Assembly: GCA_021298235.1 (NCBI GenBank)
Contig: JAJTDX010000001.1
Coordinates: forward strand, 1-58,381
Origin: Cryomorphaceae bacterium
GTDB lineage: Bacteria > Bacteroidota > Bacteroidia > Flavobacteriales > Crocinitomicaceae
Direction of reading: 5' to 3'
Length of the DNA stretch: 58,381 nucleotides
Both the position numbers and the translations under genes were made by a program. Under the pieces are notes generated by a model. The model worked only from the letters and a program-made list of their open reading frames with translations, searched no databases and had not been told where the DNA came from. Shown piece after piece: positions 17,801-25,411 of the stretch; position 1 is the first letter of the stretch, and each line of letters begins with the position of its first letter.

Positions 17801-18192
17801 GTTAGGTCAAATTCATTTTTGAGAATACGAAGCAGGACAGGATTGACAAATTCGTTTCCCTGCTTGATTTCTATGGTTACTACAGAATTTACCTTGCCCA
17901 TTGAGTAAGCACAAGGATGAAGAATAAGTGGGGTACATAGCTCCTTTTTACCGTATGTCCACCTCAACAGGTCTTTAGCCAAACATAAAGGGAAGACTCC
18001 GTGTTCTTTCTCTTCTTTTTTTGCTTGATGGATGAGGTTCATTACTGATTTTTGCCCTGTAGAGAAGTGCAAATCATCCATGGAGTCTATAGATATTGTC
18101 AAACCAGAGGTTGCCTCGAGCAACAGATCTCCCTTGTTCACTTGAGATGCAGCTTCGATTAAATTGTCCAATGTCTCGTGATACAGACTCAT
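14845..18192 (-). CDS. Large SF1 (Upf1/DUF4011-like) helicase, AAA_11/AAA_12 type
   Basis: The protein has 1115 residues. SF1 motifs are complete: motif I GPPGTGKSQ near 225, motif Ia LVVSEKRVALD, motif II DEAS near 807, motif III GDSQQMSPSSFF near 830, HYRSEHPG near 872, motif V QGDECDVLLIS near 980 and motif VI NVLFSRARKK near 1020. It resembles Upf1-like AAA_11/AAA_12 proteins and the DUF4011 group. Between motifs Ia and II is an insertion of roughly 500 residues that is helical and charged. I see no C-terminal Vsr or PLD nuclease. Such helicases act on DNA or RNA, and some relatives occur in defence systems, but here the neighbours are housekeeping genes. Role unknown. ATG start at 18192. 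Confidence 0.8.
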   Translation of the reverse strand: MSLYHETLDNLIEAASQVNKGDLLLEATSGLTISIDSMDDLHFSTGQKSVMNLIHQAKKEEKEHGVFPLCLAKDLLRWTYGKKELCTPLILHPCAYSMGKVNSVVTIEIKQGNEFVNPVLLRILKNEFDLTLPEEPEEAVTALVRSGLGSVETSLILGNFHHHRFAILRDLEILQLLEPTPALNTLLGEQEQTAKEITIELSDALIEPCDPDQLLALKAVANENSVIEGPPGTGKSQVLTNILAKVLFSGKQALVVSEKRVALDVLIKKMRAHGLDRYLFAATDSKQSLEFLSELKENWLALEGKAKVEFVAHESSSALLGGLQLYLDTLNSSEALGGLSFTDFLKASKGLNLDIDKFDSALPSVKTWLMQASTVEKIYAEDLHGIVGNFQFGVLHKAQLQRLDVDLQNLMKELSRFSDLLEINKWGELLEAMKLAAASHYFSTDVYRRHELILKKGSPQQKKFLTLRKKYLKQIAALDLLEPSLSNWKKKPSEEELVMLLKSVQNQGFFSRHRFRRLWSTYSMLPTEQAISLIEKRKKQLEHELTLKQCAQELLELDVDQPELYVELIYKQINEFPLEAQAKLEGWPAEKLQKLSQSNKLLLDVHTQLKLFFQYNEDLEIMEFMKRTIHAVPKILTLFMSSSDYSETAHRALLKYSTFGELNQAVFYSNYQQFLFRFPFMRDLEAKDLLEKCEKISQAQALEANTLAQQIHENQRHLFEEYQQLLRTPSGKLTAEKKEFKERLKRGKAILVKAFAKKRNVPTLRALYHSESNEWIRILKPVWLCNPAQVARIFPVEKDLFTLGVFDEASQLPLENALGTIYRSQRIVVAGDSQQMSPSSFFRAGSTERTDLLHQSSFHWKSVSLRHHYRSEHPGLIQFSNRHFYQSSLKAFPTFQSEKLPVELHYVEGVYQDGSNLLEAQVVARELEGYLTSSQTIGVVAFSQTQLEAIHSFLSPRAIAIIDERVEQDTLFFKSLEHVQGDECDVLLISMGYGKDADGKFHLRFGPVNQFGGDKRLNVLFSRARKKIHVFTSVKTSDFKLSSNEAVELMRRFFQSAENDEFTSVSDTFFETYGIARSGNELLLKSPQQAFPNALEMVTFVRVLTQRGWKLKMEF

Positions 18193-18243
18193 AAGCGGAC
18201 TAAAATTAAGAAGATTAAGGAGATGATGTGGCCGTCACACTGC

Positions 18244-18272
18244 TTGGACTTCATTAAAGATTTCTACCTTTG
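18244..18272 (+). promoter_or_regulatory. Promoter of the DUF5723/OmpA operon
   Basis: TTG at 18244-18246, 18 bases, then TACCTTTG at 18265-18272 is a perfect match to TTG-N17-23-TAnnTTTG. The box abuts an ATG at 18273, so transcription would begin inside or after that codon. The ATG at 18291 is then the first usable start. Confidence 0.65.
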
Positions 18273-18290
18273 ATGAAAATTTCACCTCGG

Positions 18291-20606
18291 ATGCGTTTCT
18301 CAATTTTTATCGTACTTGTATCGCTTACACTACGTGTATTGGCTCAACAAAACCACACAGCCATTGTTTTCGATAACTATATCGGAGCGTTTTACGGTAC
18401 CTATAATCCTTCCAGTATTGTAGATTCTCGCTCTAAATTTGCAGTGTTTACCAACTTTAACAATCTCTACACCAGTAATTTCTATGCCCGGGATTATGTG
18501 ATCTATAACGCAGATAATTTCAAGGGCCGCTTGGTAGACAACAAAGATTCAGGATACGAAAATCGGTCGTGGGACACGGAGATCCTTGGAATAAAGGCAG
18601 ACATTGACCACAAAAGTTCTTTTTCCTACGCCTTCAAATTAAGAATCTTCAACAATCAACGGGGAATCCCCGAGATTTGGAATGAAAATGCTGCACTTGA
18701 GTTTCAGAACAATCAAACCAATATCAAGCAAGACATTCTCGGATTTTCACTTGCAAACGCGAGATTTACTGAACACGCATTCACTTATGCGCGAGTAATT
18801 TTCGATCAGGGACCTGCACTTTTGAAAGCGGGAGCTTCCCTTAAAATTCTGAATGGTTTGCAATCGAGATATTTCTACGCAAATAGCGGTACAATTACGT
18901 TTGATACACCGACGGGGGGCTTTGCTAATTTTGATGATGTCGACTTTACGTATGGTAAAGATTTTGGATCAGCTCAAACAAAATACAAAAACCGTGGACT
19001 GGGTTTTGATTTAGGAGTAACATACGAATTGCGTCCAGATTACAAAGAGCAATATTACGACATGGACGGCGAGAAAAATTTGATCAAATATGATATCAAT
19101 AAATATAAATGGAAATTCAGCGCATCAATTACAGATATAGGGTTTATCGGTTACAGAAAGGATACGGCAACATACAATTTCAATGCGGCCAATTATTACG
19201 TGGATGCAGCTCAGCTGTATGATGTCGGATTCGATTTTATGGGTCCTGCAGGATTTATTGATGGGGTATTGATGCCTTCGGGAACAAAATCTGCGGAACA
19301 GGAAGAAAAGTTTCGCATGACTCTACCGACCATGATCCATCTCGGAGCTGACTATCACTACAAAAAGGACTGGTATGCCTCTTATGATATGTCCTTGCCG
19401 CTGGGTGGTGTGAAAGATCCAACTCGACTTAAGTACAACTTTATACAAACTGTTACCCCGAGACTTGAAAAAGAGATGTATTCGGTAATGCTTCCTTTAT
19501 CCATGGTGGGGAATGGAAAATTCTATGTTGGACTGGCAGGGCGATTTACATTCAGAGAATACTCTGCCTATCTCGGATCAAATAATGTCATGTTCCTCTT
19601 CGGACAAAAAGCTTCCCTCACTAGAAGCCTGTTTTTCGGTGCGGCATATAGCATTCTTTACAAAACACCTAAGGACAGAGACAAAGATAAAGTCTCAGAT
19701 CAAGCTGATCAATGTCCCGATGATCCGGGATACTGGTCGCTTAGAGGTTGTCCGGATACAGACGGTGATGGCATTCCTGATAAAGAAGATTATTGCATTT
19801 ATGATCAAGGGCCTCTTAATACACGTGGCTGTCCGGACACAGATGGTGACGGAATTATCGATATGAACGACCGTTGTCCTGAAGTAAAGGGACTGGGTGT
19901 TCATTTGGGTTGTCCTGACCGTGATTTTGATGGTGTCATTGACGTGGCAGACAAATGTCCGGATGATGCCGGTATAGAGTTGAATAATGGGTGTCCGTTT
20001 GAATTTCCTGATTATTGCTCTGATATGGACGGAGATGGTCTACCTGATAAAGCAGATAAGTGCCCGGAGGAAGCTGGTTCCGTTTACAACTTCGGATGTC
20101 CAGTCGACAAAAACAACATTAATAACATTAATGGCAAAAAAGAAGAGCTGGATCCAAACCATACGGAAGCTCAGATGAAAGTATTGAGTAACAATGATAC
20201 CATCCGCAACTACTTTACATCCAGAGAACAGCTGAATAAGGTGCTGAAAGATAAGACCGTCATGAAAGATGTAAGTCTTTATTTCGATGTCGATCAAGCG
20301 AATCTCATTCCGATGCAACAGGAAAAATTCAACAATTTCATGAAAGACATCAAAACCGAAGAGGGCAAGATCTCCTTCGTGGTAATCGGTTACACGGACA
20401 GGGACGGTAGTCTGGATTACAATCTTATCCTATCCAAGAAGAGAGCCGAAACAGTGATGCGAAAAATTGTAGATTCAGGGTATGACGAAGAGCTCATCAA
20501 AGTATATTATTACGGAGAGTCAAAATCCTTGTACAAAGGATCCTACACGGACGAGCAAAAACGTCTGGATAGAAAAGTAGAAATTAGAGTCATCAGAGAA
20601 AAATAA
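18291..20606 (+). CDS. Outer-membrane protein: DUF5723-like barrel, thrombospondin-3 repeats, OmpA C-terminal domain
   Basis: From ATG 18291 the protein has 771 residues and begins with a compact signal peptide (MRFSIFIVLVSLTLRVLAQ). The longer start at 18273 or 18270 would add seven or eight polar residues and lies on the promoter box. Residues about 20-460 look like a DUF5723 outer-membrane beta-barrel (NPSSIVDSRSKFAVF near the start). About 462-605 holds five calcium-binding TSP3 units (DTDGDGIPD type). About 653-771 is an OmpA-like peptidoglycan-binding domain with YTDRDGSLDYN and SKKRAETV, which carry the Asp and Arg that grip diaminopimelate. It likely links the outer membrane to peptidoglycan. 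It is the first gene of an operon with metB and an SDR gene. Confidence 0.85.
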   Translation: MRFSIFIVLVSLTLRVLAQQNHTAIVFDNYIGAFYGTYNPSSIVDSRSKFAVFTNFNNLYTSNFYARDYVIYNADNFKGRLVDNKDSGYENRSWDTEILGIKADIDHKSSFSYAFKLRIFNNQRGIPEIWNENAALEFQNNQTNIKQDILGFSLANARFTEHAFTYARVIFDQGPALLKAGASLKILNGLQSRYFYANSGTITFDTPTGGFANFDDVDFTYGKDFGSAQTKYKNRGLGFDLGVTYELRPDYKEQYYDMDGEKNLIKYDINKYKWKFSASITDIGFIGYRKDTATYNFNAANYYVDAAQLYDVGFDFMGPAGFIDGVLMPSGTKSAEQEEKFRMTLPTMIHLGADYHYKKDWYASYDMSLPLGGVKDPTRLKYNFIQTVTPRLEKEMYSVMLPLSMVGNGKFYVGLAGRFTFREYSAYLGSNNVMFLFGQKASLTRSLFFGAAYSILYKTPKDRDKDKVSDQADQCPDDPGYWSLRGCPDTDGDGIPDKEDYCIYDQGPLNTRGCPDTDGDGIIDMNDRCPEVKGLGVHLGCPDRDFDGVIDVADKCPDDAGIELNNGCPFEFPDYCSDMDGDGLPDKADKCPEEAGSVYNFGCPVDKNNINNINGKKEELDPNHTEAQMKVLSNNDTIRNYFTSREQLNKVLKDKTVMKDVSLYFDVDQANLIPMQQEKFNNFMKDIKTEEGKISFVVIGYTDRDGSLDYNLILSKKRAETVMRKIVDSGYDEELIKVYYYGESKSLYKGSYTDEQKRLDRKVEIRVIREK
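19674..20105 (+). repeat. Five thrombospondin type 3 repeats (coding)
   Basis: Five acidic units of about 14 residues separated by Cys-Pro linkers lie within the OmpA-type protein. The consensus is DxDxDGxxDxxDxCP. They are degenerate tandem coding repeats expected to bind Ca2+, forming a stiff linker between barrel and OmpA domain. Confidence 0.85.
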
Positions 20607-20607
20607 T

Positions 20608-21762
20608 ATGAGTGAGAAACACATGAAATTTGGAACAAAGGCAATTCATGCTGGTGTTCAACCCGATCCCTCCACAGGTGCCATCATGACACCTATTTAT
20701 CAAACATCTACATACGTTCAAGAAGCCCCTGGAGTGAACAAGGGATATGGCTATGCCAGAGGGAAAAATCCGACCCGGGAAGCACTTCAGGAAGCGTTGG
20801 CCGCACTTGAAAACGGAAGTTTTTGTGTAGCGTTCAGCAGCGGTGTTGCAGCAACGGATGCAGTTTTAAAGCTTCTTTCTCCTGGGGATGAGGTGATTAC
20901 AGGTGATGATCTTTACGGTGGAACATATCGGTTATTTACGAAAATCTATGAAAAATTTGGGATCAAATTCCATTTTATTGATCTGACAGATGCGAATAAC
21001 ATTCCCAACTACATAAATAAAAATACAAAGCTCATTTGGGCAGAGACTCCCACCAACCCAACGATGCAAATCATTGATATTGCCGCGGTCTCTAAAATTG
21101 CCAAAAATCACAACATACTTATGGTGGCAGACAATACGTTTGCCTCTCCTTATTTGCAAAACCCACTCGAGCTTGGGGCTGATATCGTCATGCACTCCGT
21201 TACAAAATACCTGGGCGGTCACTCCGACGTAGTCATGGGGGCATTGATTACCAATTCAAAAGAACTTCATGAACAATTGTATTTCATCCTGAACAGCTCA
21301 GGAGCAAATCCTGGCCCGATGGATTCATTTCTTGTCCTACGTGGAATAAAAACACTGCATTTGCGCATGGAGCGTCACTGTCAGAACGGAAGAAAAGTTG
21401 CTGAATTTTTGAGAAACCACCCTAAGATTGAAAAAGTATACTGGCCTGGTTTTCCCGATCATCCAAACCATGAAATCGCTAAAAAACAAATGCGTGACTT
21501 TGGAGGAATGATTTCAATTGTATTAAAAGATCCATCCATTGAAAACACTTTCAGGGTGGCTTCTTCATTCAAGATATTTTCATTGGCAGAATCATTGGGT
21601 GGTGTAGAATCACTGGTTAATCATCCGGCTACCATGACCCATGCATCCATTCCAAAAGAAGAACGCGAAAAAGCAGGTGTCGTTGACCAAATGTTACGGT
21701 TCTCTGTAGGTGTGGAAGACATTGACGATCTGCTTGCCGACCTTGAACAAGCGCTCGCATAG
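20608..21762 (+). CDS. metB: Cys/Met metabolism PLP enzyme (cystathionine gamma-synthase/lyase type)
   Basis: The protein has 384 residues, normal length for trans-sulfuration enzymes. It begins FGTKAIHAGVQPDPSTGAIMTPIYQTSTY and carries the PLP-lysine motif SVTKYLGGHSD near 197-207, with SLGGVESLVNHPATMTH near the C-terminus. The family makes or breaks cystathionine with pyridoxal phosphate in the cytoplasm. Gamma-synthase and gamma-lyase cannot be separated with confidence by eye, so metB is the best guess. Only one base separates it from the OmpA-type stop codon. A second ATG at 20623 (MKFGTKAIH) is an equally plausible start. It is followed four bases later by an SDR gene. Confidence 0.85.
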   Translation: MSEKHMKFGTKAIHAGVQPDPSTGAIMTPIYQTSTYVQEAPGVNKGYGYARGKNPTREALQEALAALENGSFCVAFSSGVAATDAVLKLLSPGDEVITGDDLYGGTYRLFTKIYEKFGIKFHFIDLTDANNIPNYINKNTKLIWAETPTNPTMQIIDIAAVSKIAKNHNILMVADNTFASPYLQNPLELGADIVMHSVTKYLGGHSDVVMGALITNSKELHEQLYFILNSSGANPGPMDSFLVLRGIKTLHLRMERHCQNGRKVAEFLRNHPKIEKVYWPGFPDHPNHEIAKKQMRDFGGMISIVLKDPSIENTFRVASSFKIFSLAESLGGVESLVNHPATMTHASIPKEEREKAGVVDQMLRFSVGVEDIDDLLADLEQALA

Positions 21763-21766
21763 AGAG

Positions 21767-22468
21767 ATGAAAATTTACATCACAGGTGTTTCCCGCGGAC
21801 TTGGAAAAGCTCTGGCGGAAGGATTTCTATCTGAAGGATATAGTGTTGTCGGTCTTGGCAGAACCAATTGCATTCAACATCCACACTTTTCGTTCATTCA
21901 GATAGATCTGAGAGAAATTTCTGCTCTGGAAAAATTAGTGTTCAGCTCTGAAAACCAGGAATGCATGCTCATCAACAATGCCGGTGTGATTGGTTCCATT
22001 CGAAGAGTAAGTGAACAAGTAAACTCAGACATAGAAGAAGTGATGACCGTTAATGCCACAGTCCCTTTGCTTCTGTGTCAGAAATTCCTTCAACAAATTC
22101 CATTTGACTGTAAAGCAACACTCCTAAACATCAGTTCCGGAGCTGCTTCCCGTTCCATTCCCTCTTGGGCGACCTATTGCGCATCCAAAGCAGCACTTGA
22201 TCGTTTTTCTGAGACCATATACCTTGAAGAAAAAGAGCGAAATCGCAATCTTCGTGTTTTTTCGATTTCACCGGGAGTTATTGATACAGAGATGCAGGAA
22301 AGAATCCGTGGGGCCTCAGAAACAGAATTCTCAAGCTCGCAGACTTTTCATGAACTTTTTGAGCGAGGAGAACTTCAATCCGCAAAAGAGGTCAGTAAGA
22401 AAATTTTTCGGTTACTGAATCAACCTTTTGATGGCAGGGTTATTCGTTCTCTGAAAGATGTTATTTAG
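21767..22468 (+). CDS. SDR family NAD(P)-dependent oxidoreductase
   Basis: The protein has 233 residues from ATG 21767, four bases after the metB stop. Classical short-chain dehydrogenase marks are the cofactor loop TGVSRGLGKA at 6-15, NNAG near 67, a serine-rich strand (ISSGAASRS) and the catalytic YCASK near 135. The Arg after the second Gly-loop residue hints at NADPH. A longer frame back to 21710 overlaps metB and would place 19 residues before the beta strand, so I reject it. The substrate cannot be predicted. Co-transcription with metB and the OmpA gene looks likely, because the downstream gap has a terminator. Confidence 0.88.
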   Translation: MKIYITGVSRGLGKALAEGFLSEGYSVVGLGRTNCIQHPHFSFIQIDLREISALEKLVFSSENQECMLINNAGVIGSIRRVSEQVNSDIEEVMTVNATVPLLLCQKFLQQIPFDCKATLLNISSGAASRSIPSWATYCASKAALDRFSETIYLEEKERNRNLRVFSISPGVIDTEMQERIRGASETEFSSSQTFHELFERGELQSAKEVSKKIFRLLNQPFDGRVIRSLKDVI

Positions 22469-22470
22469 GG

Positions 22471-22502
22471 ATGGTTTTTTGAACCATTTGAACCATTTTT
22501 TT
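22471..22502 (+). terminator. Terminator with two alternative stems
   Basis: ATGGTT (22471-22476) can pair with either of two AACCAT copies (22482-22487 or 22491-22496); the second is followed by a run of seven T. The 9-base unit TGAACCATT is directly repeated at 22480-22488 and 22489-22497. It lies just after the SDR stop. Confidence 0.6.
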
Positions 22503-22520
22503 GCCTTTCACGGATTTAAT

Positions 22521-22553
22521 TTGTGAATTCATTCAAACCTTTTAGTACTTTAG
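22521..22553 (+). promoter_or_regulatory. Promoter of M43 metalloprotease gene
   Basis: TTG at 22521-22523, 22 bases, then TACTTTAG at 22546-22553, one mismatch from TAnnTTTG. The ATG at 22585 follows 31 bases after the box. Confidence 0.4.
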
Positions 22554-22584
22554 AACGTTTTTAAATAACCTTAAAAATCACGTC

Positions 22585-24753
22585 ATGTTCAGAACTATTG
22601 TACACTTCTTTATTTTGAATGTTTTCATAGCTTCAGGTATATTTGCTCAAAAGCGTGTTATAGACCTCACGAATACGCGAGACGGTGAGCAAGTTGAATA
22701 CTGCATCACACATAAAAAAATGAAGGAGCTGGAACAAAATCCGGAATTCAAAAAATCGCGTGAACAAGCAAATCAGGAAATGATGCAAATCCTTTCCAAT
22801 AAGTCTGTACCAAAAGCTACGCTTTATAAAATTCCGATTGTATTTCACGTTCTACATAACAATGGCGCTGAAAATATTAGCGACGAACAGATCTACGATG
22901 CAGTAGATATTCTTAACAGAGATTTTAGACTGCTAAACGCTGATGCCAATAATGTTCAGAGTGTTTTTCAGGGAATGCCTACTGATGTTGAGGTAGAATT
23001 TGTTTTGGCTACAAAAGCACCCAATGGAAATTGTTTTAAGGGAATTACCAGAACTACAAGTTCGGCAACGTACAGCGGTGACAACGGAAACACTCAAGTA
23101 AATGCAATAGTTGCAGGAAACGACGTTTACAATGGCCAGTGGGCAGGCAACAAATATCTGAATGTATTCGTTGTGGCTGATGCGGGCGGAGCTGCAGGTT
23201 ATACAACGAATCCTGCGTCATGGTCAGCGACATCTATGGGCAATGGAATCTGGATTCTGCACGATTATGTTGGTGCAATTGGAACTGGGGATACCCAGAA
23301 AAGTCGTGCATTAACTCATGAAGTTGGGCATTGGCTGAATCTTGACCATACTTGGGGGCCAAACAACAATCCTGGAAATGCCTCGAGCTGCAGTTCTGAC
23401 GATGATGTTACTGATACACCAAATTGTATCGGTGTGACTTCGTGTAACCTTAACGCAAATACATGTACGGGAATAGACCCCGGGTTTGGAACCGACATCA
23501 AAGACAATGTAGAAAACTATATGGATTATTCGTATTGTTCCAAGATGTTTACACAAGGCCAGGTTGACAGAATGCGTGCCTGTTTATTAGTGTCTAGCAC
23601 CGGGCGTTCCAACCTTTGGACAACAACCAATTTGAACAATACCGGAGCTACCGGGGTTACATACTTGTGTAAAGCAGAATTTACATCCAACAAAAAATCC
23701 GTTTGTTTAGGTGATTCCATCGCTTTTTCGGATGATTCTTACAACGCGGTAAGCGGATGGAGCTGGACCTTCGAAGGAGGAACACCGGCCACATCTACTG
23801 CTCAAAATCCTGTGGTAACATACAATTCACCGGGTGTTTACAGCGTAACCCTGACTGCAACTGACGGAACAAATTCTGATTCTGAGGTTAAAACGGGTTA
23901 TGTGAGGGTTTTGCCTACATCTTCCGCATTGCCGTTCTATGAAGGTTTTGAATCTTACTCAACGCTCTCCAACTTGACAAATTGGGAAGTGTTTAATGGT
24001 AATAACAACAATACATTTGTATTGGAAAGTGGTTTTGGTCATTCCGGTTCGAAATGTGTCAAACTTGTCAATTTCGGTCAAAGCGGTACTAACATCGATG
24101 CACTTACTGCTGCGCCGGTTGATTTGTCCGGTGTTGCTGACAATGGCGGTGTGGTTACTATGAGCTTCCGTTATGCTTACCGTAAAAAAACCTCATCTGA
24201 TTTAGAGGTCTTGAAGGTCTTCATAACCAACAACTGCGGAGACGAATGGGTACAGCGAAAAACGTTGAGCGGAAATGCTCTTTCAACGCTTACGTCCTCC
24301 ACATCCTGGGCACCGGCATCTACAGCTGACTGGACAACTGTTCACGTTGTAAATATTACCTCTGACTATTGGGTAGACAATTTCCGCTACAAATTTCAAT
24401 TCGAAGGTTCTGGTGGGAACAATTTCTATCTTGACGACATTAACCTATACCTTGGCGCTCCTTCAAACGATATCGTTATGGGAATCGAAGAAGGTGTTTC
24501 AGTGAGTGACTTAATGTTATATCCAAATCCAACGGAAGGAGAGCTTAATTTAAAATTCAATCTTTCTGCAGCTCAGTGGACAACAGTTCAAGTTACGGAT
24601 GTGTCAGGAAAAATAATCGAAGCCAATAAAATAAACGGGGCCGAAGGAGACAATCTAGTAGTAATGAACACGTCACATCTGGCATCAGGTTCTTACCTTG
24701 TCTCTATGACTACGTCAAACGGACAGAAGACACTGCCATTTATCGTGAAGTAA
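22585..24753 (+). CDS. Secreted M43-family zinc metalloprotease with PKD domain and T9SS sorting domain
   Basis: The protein has 722 residues. After the signal peptide (MFRTIVHFFILNVFIASGIFA) comes a propeptide with EYCITHKKMKE. The catalytic domain then shows the metzincin zinc site HEVGHWLNLDH at about 245-255 and the Met-turn NYMDYS, typical of M43 pappalysin/cytophagalysin peptidases. About 369-449 is a PKD domain (WSWTFEGGTP, YNSPGVYSVTLTATDG). About 455-630 is a jelly-roll-like domain. About 643-722 is a type A T9SS C-terminal domain (LYPNPTEGELNL, ending TLPFIVK). It should be secreted through the outer membrane by T9SS and degrade extracellular protein. Its last 14 bases overlap hemD on the opposite strand. 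Confidence 0.92.
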   Translation: MFRTIVHFFILNVFIASGIFAQKRVIDLTNTRDGEQVEYCITHKKMKELEQNPEFKKSREQANQEMMQILSNKSVPKATLYKIPIVFHVLHNNGAENISDEQIYDAVDILNRDFRLLNADANNVQSVFQGMPTDVEVEFVLATKAPNGNCFKGITRTTSSATYSGDNGNTQVNAIVAGNDVYNGQWAGNKYLNVFVVADAGGAAGYTTNPASWSATSMGNGIWILHDYVGAIGTGDTQKSRALTHEVGHWLNLDHTWGPNNNPGNASSCSSDDDVTDTPNCIGVTSCNLNANTCTGIDPGFGTDIKDNVENYMDYSYCSKMFTQGQVDRMRACLLVSSTGRSNLWTTTNLNNTGATGVTYLCKAEFTSNKKSVCLGDSIAFSDDSYNAVSGWSWTFEGGTPATSTAQNPVVTYNSPGVYSVTLTATDGTNSDSEVKTGYVRVLPTSSALPFYEGFESYSTLSNLTNWEVFNGNNNNTFVLESGFGHSGSKCVKLVNFGQSGTNIDALTAAPVDLSGVADNGGVVTMSFRYAYRKKTSSDLEVLKVFITNNCGDEWVQRKTLSGNALSTLTSSTSWAPASTADWTTVHVVNITSDYWVDNFRYKFQFEGSGGNNFYLDDINLYLGAPSNDIVMGIEEGVSVSDLMLYPNPTEGELNLKFNLSAAQWTTVQVTDVSGKIIEANKINGAEGDNLVVMNTSHLASGSYLVSMTTSNGQKTLPFIVK

Positions 24754-25411
24754 GCACACTTTCCAAATAAGCTACCAGCTCATTTTCGCTAGAGCTTGAC
24801 AATGTGTATTCCACTTCTATCTTCTGCCGAAGAAGATAATTCGCGGTAGTTTTTCCCCACGCGACAACTGACTTGTTTCGAGGTAATTCGTTTTTTTGAA
24901 GAAAGCTTTCCGCATTAGACGGACTCGTAAAAATATAAATGTCCTTTTTGGGAATTATCTGTGAATGCAGAACCGTTTTATATACAGGTATTCGCATGAC
25001 TTGTTTCGCTGGCAATCCTTTGGATAAACTTCCGAGGCTTCTGTCTGACTCAGGAAAAAGAACTGTTCTTTCGCCTACCCATACAGCAAATTCTTTGGAT
25101 GTTTTTTCTGGGTCACCTGGATCACTCCCAATAAAAGCTACGGAGTGACCGAGCTCTCTTACTCTTGCTGCGGTAGATGGGCCTACACTAGCATGCTGTA
25201 TTGTATCAGAATTAATTGGATTTTGAAAATAAAACCAAACGCTTCTCGGACTTGTAAAACAAACAATATCTGGGTTTTCTAGAATCTTAAAAGGAAGTGC
25301 TTCAAAGCGAATAAGTGACTCCGCTTGTATCGAACATTCCATTGCATCACAGAGTTTTTCTACAATAGGAAGTTCATCCAGATTTTTGGATATGAAGATT
25401 TTGGTCTTCAA
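24740..25411 (-). CDS. hemD: Uroporphyrinogen-III synthase
   Basis: The protein has 223 residues with the loosely conserved two-lobed HemD pattern: FTSPRSVWFYFQNP near 52, an SxxNAESFL segment near 160 (FTSPSNAESFLQKN), and VVAWGKTTANYLLRQ near 182. HemD sequences are poorly conserved, so the assignment rests largely on position. The gene overlaps hemC by four bases (ATGA) in a hemA-hemC-hemD run. It cyclises hydroxymethylbilane with inversion of ring D to give uroporphyrinogen III. Its 3' end overlaps the M43 protease coding region by 14 bases on the opposite strand. Confidence 0.88.
   Translation of the reverse strand: MKTKIFISKNLDELPIVEKLCDAMECSIQAESLIRFEALPFKILENPDIVCFTSPRSVWFYFQNPINSDTIQHASVGPSTAARVRELGHSVAFIGSDPGDPEKTSKEFAVWVGERTVLFPESDRSLGSLSKGLPAKQVMRIPVYKTVLHSQIIPKKDIYIFTSPSNAESFLQKNELPRNKSVVAWGKTTANYLLRQKIEVEYTLSSSSENELVAYLESVLTSR

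Noticed and set aside
14845..18192. Defence-island interpretation of the helicase locus
   Set aside because: Flanking genes are polA and an OmpA/metB operon; no nuclease, integrase, tRNA or other defence gene is nearby. Kept only as an open question.
19674..20105. Possible CRISPR-like or tandem repeat array
   Set aside because: The repeats are degenerate, in frame, about 42-90 bases apart and encode calcium-binding thrombospondin-3 units; there are no spacers or conserved direct repeat.
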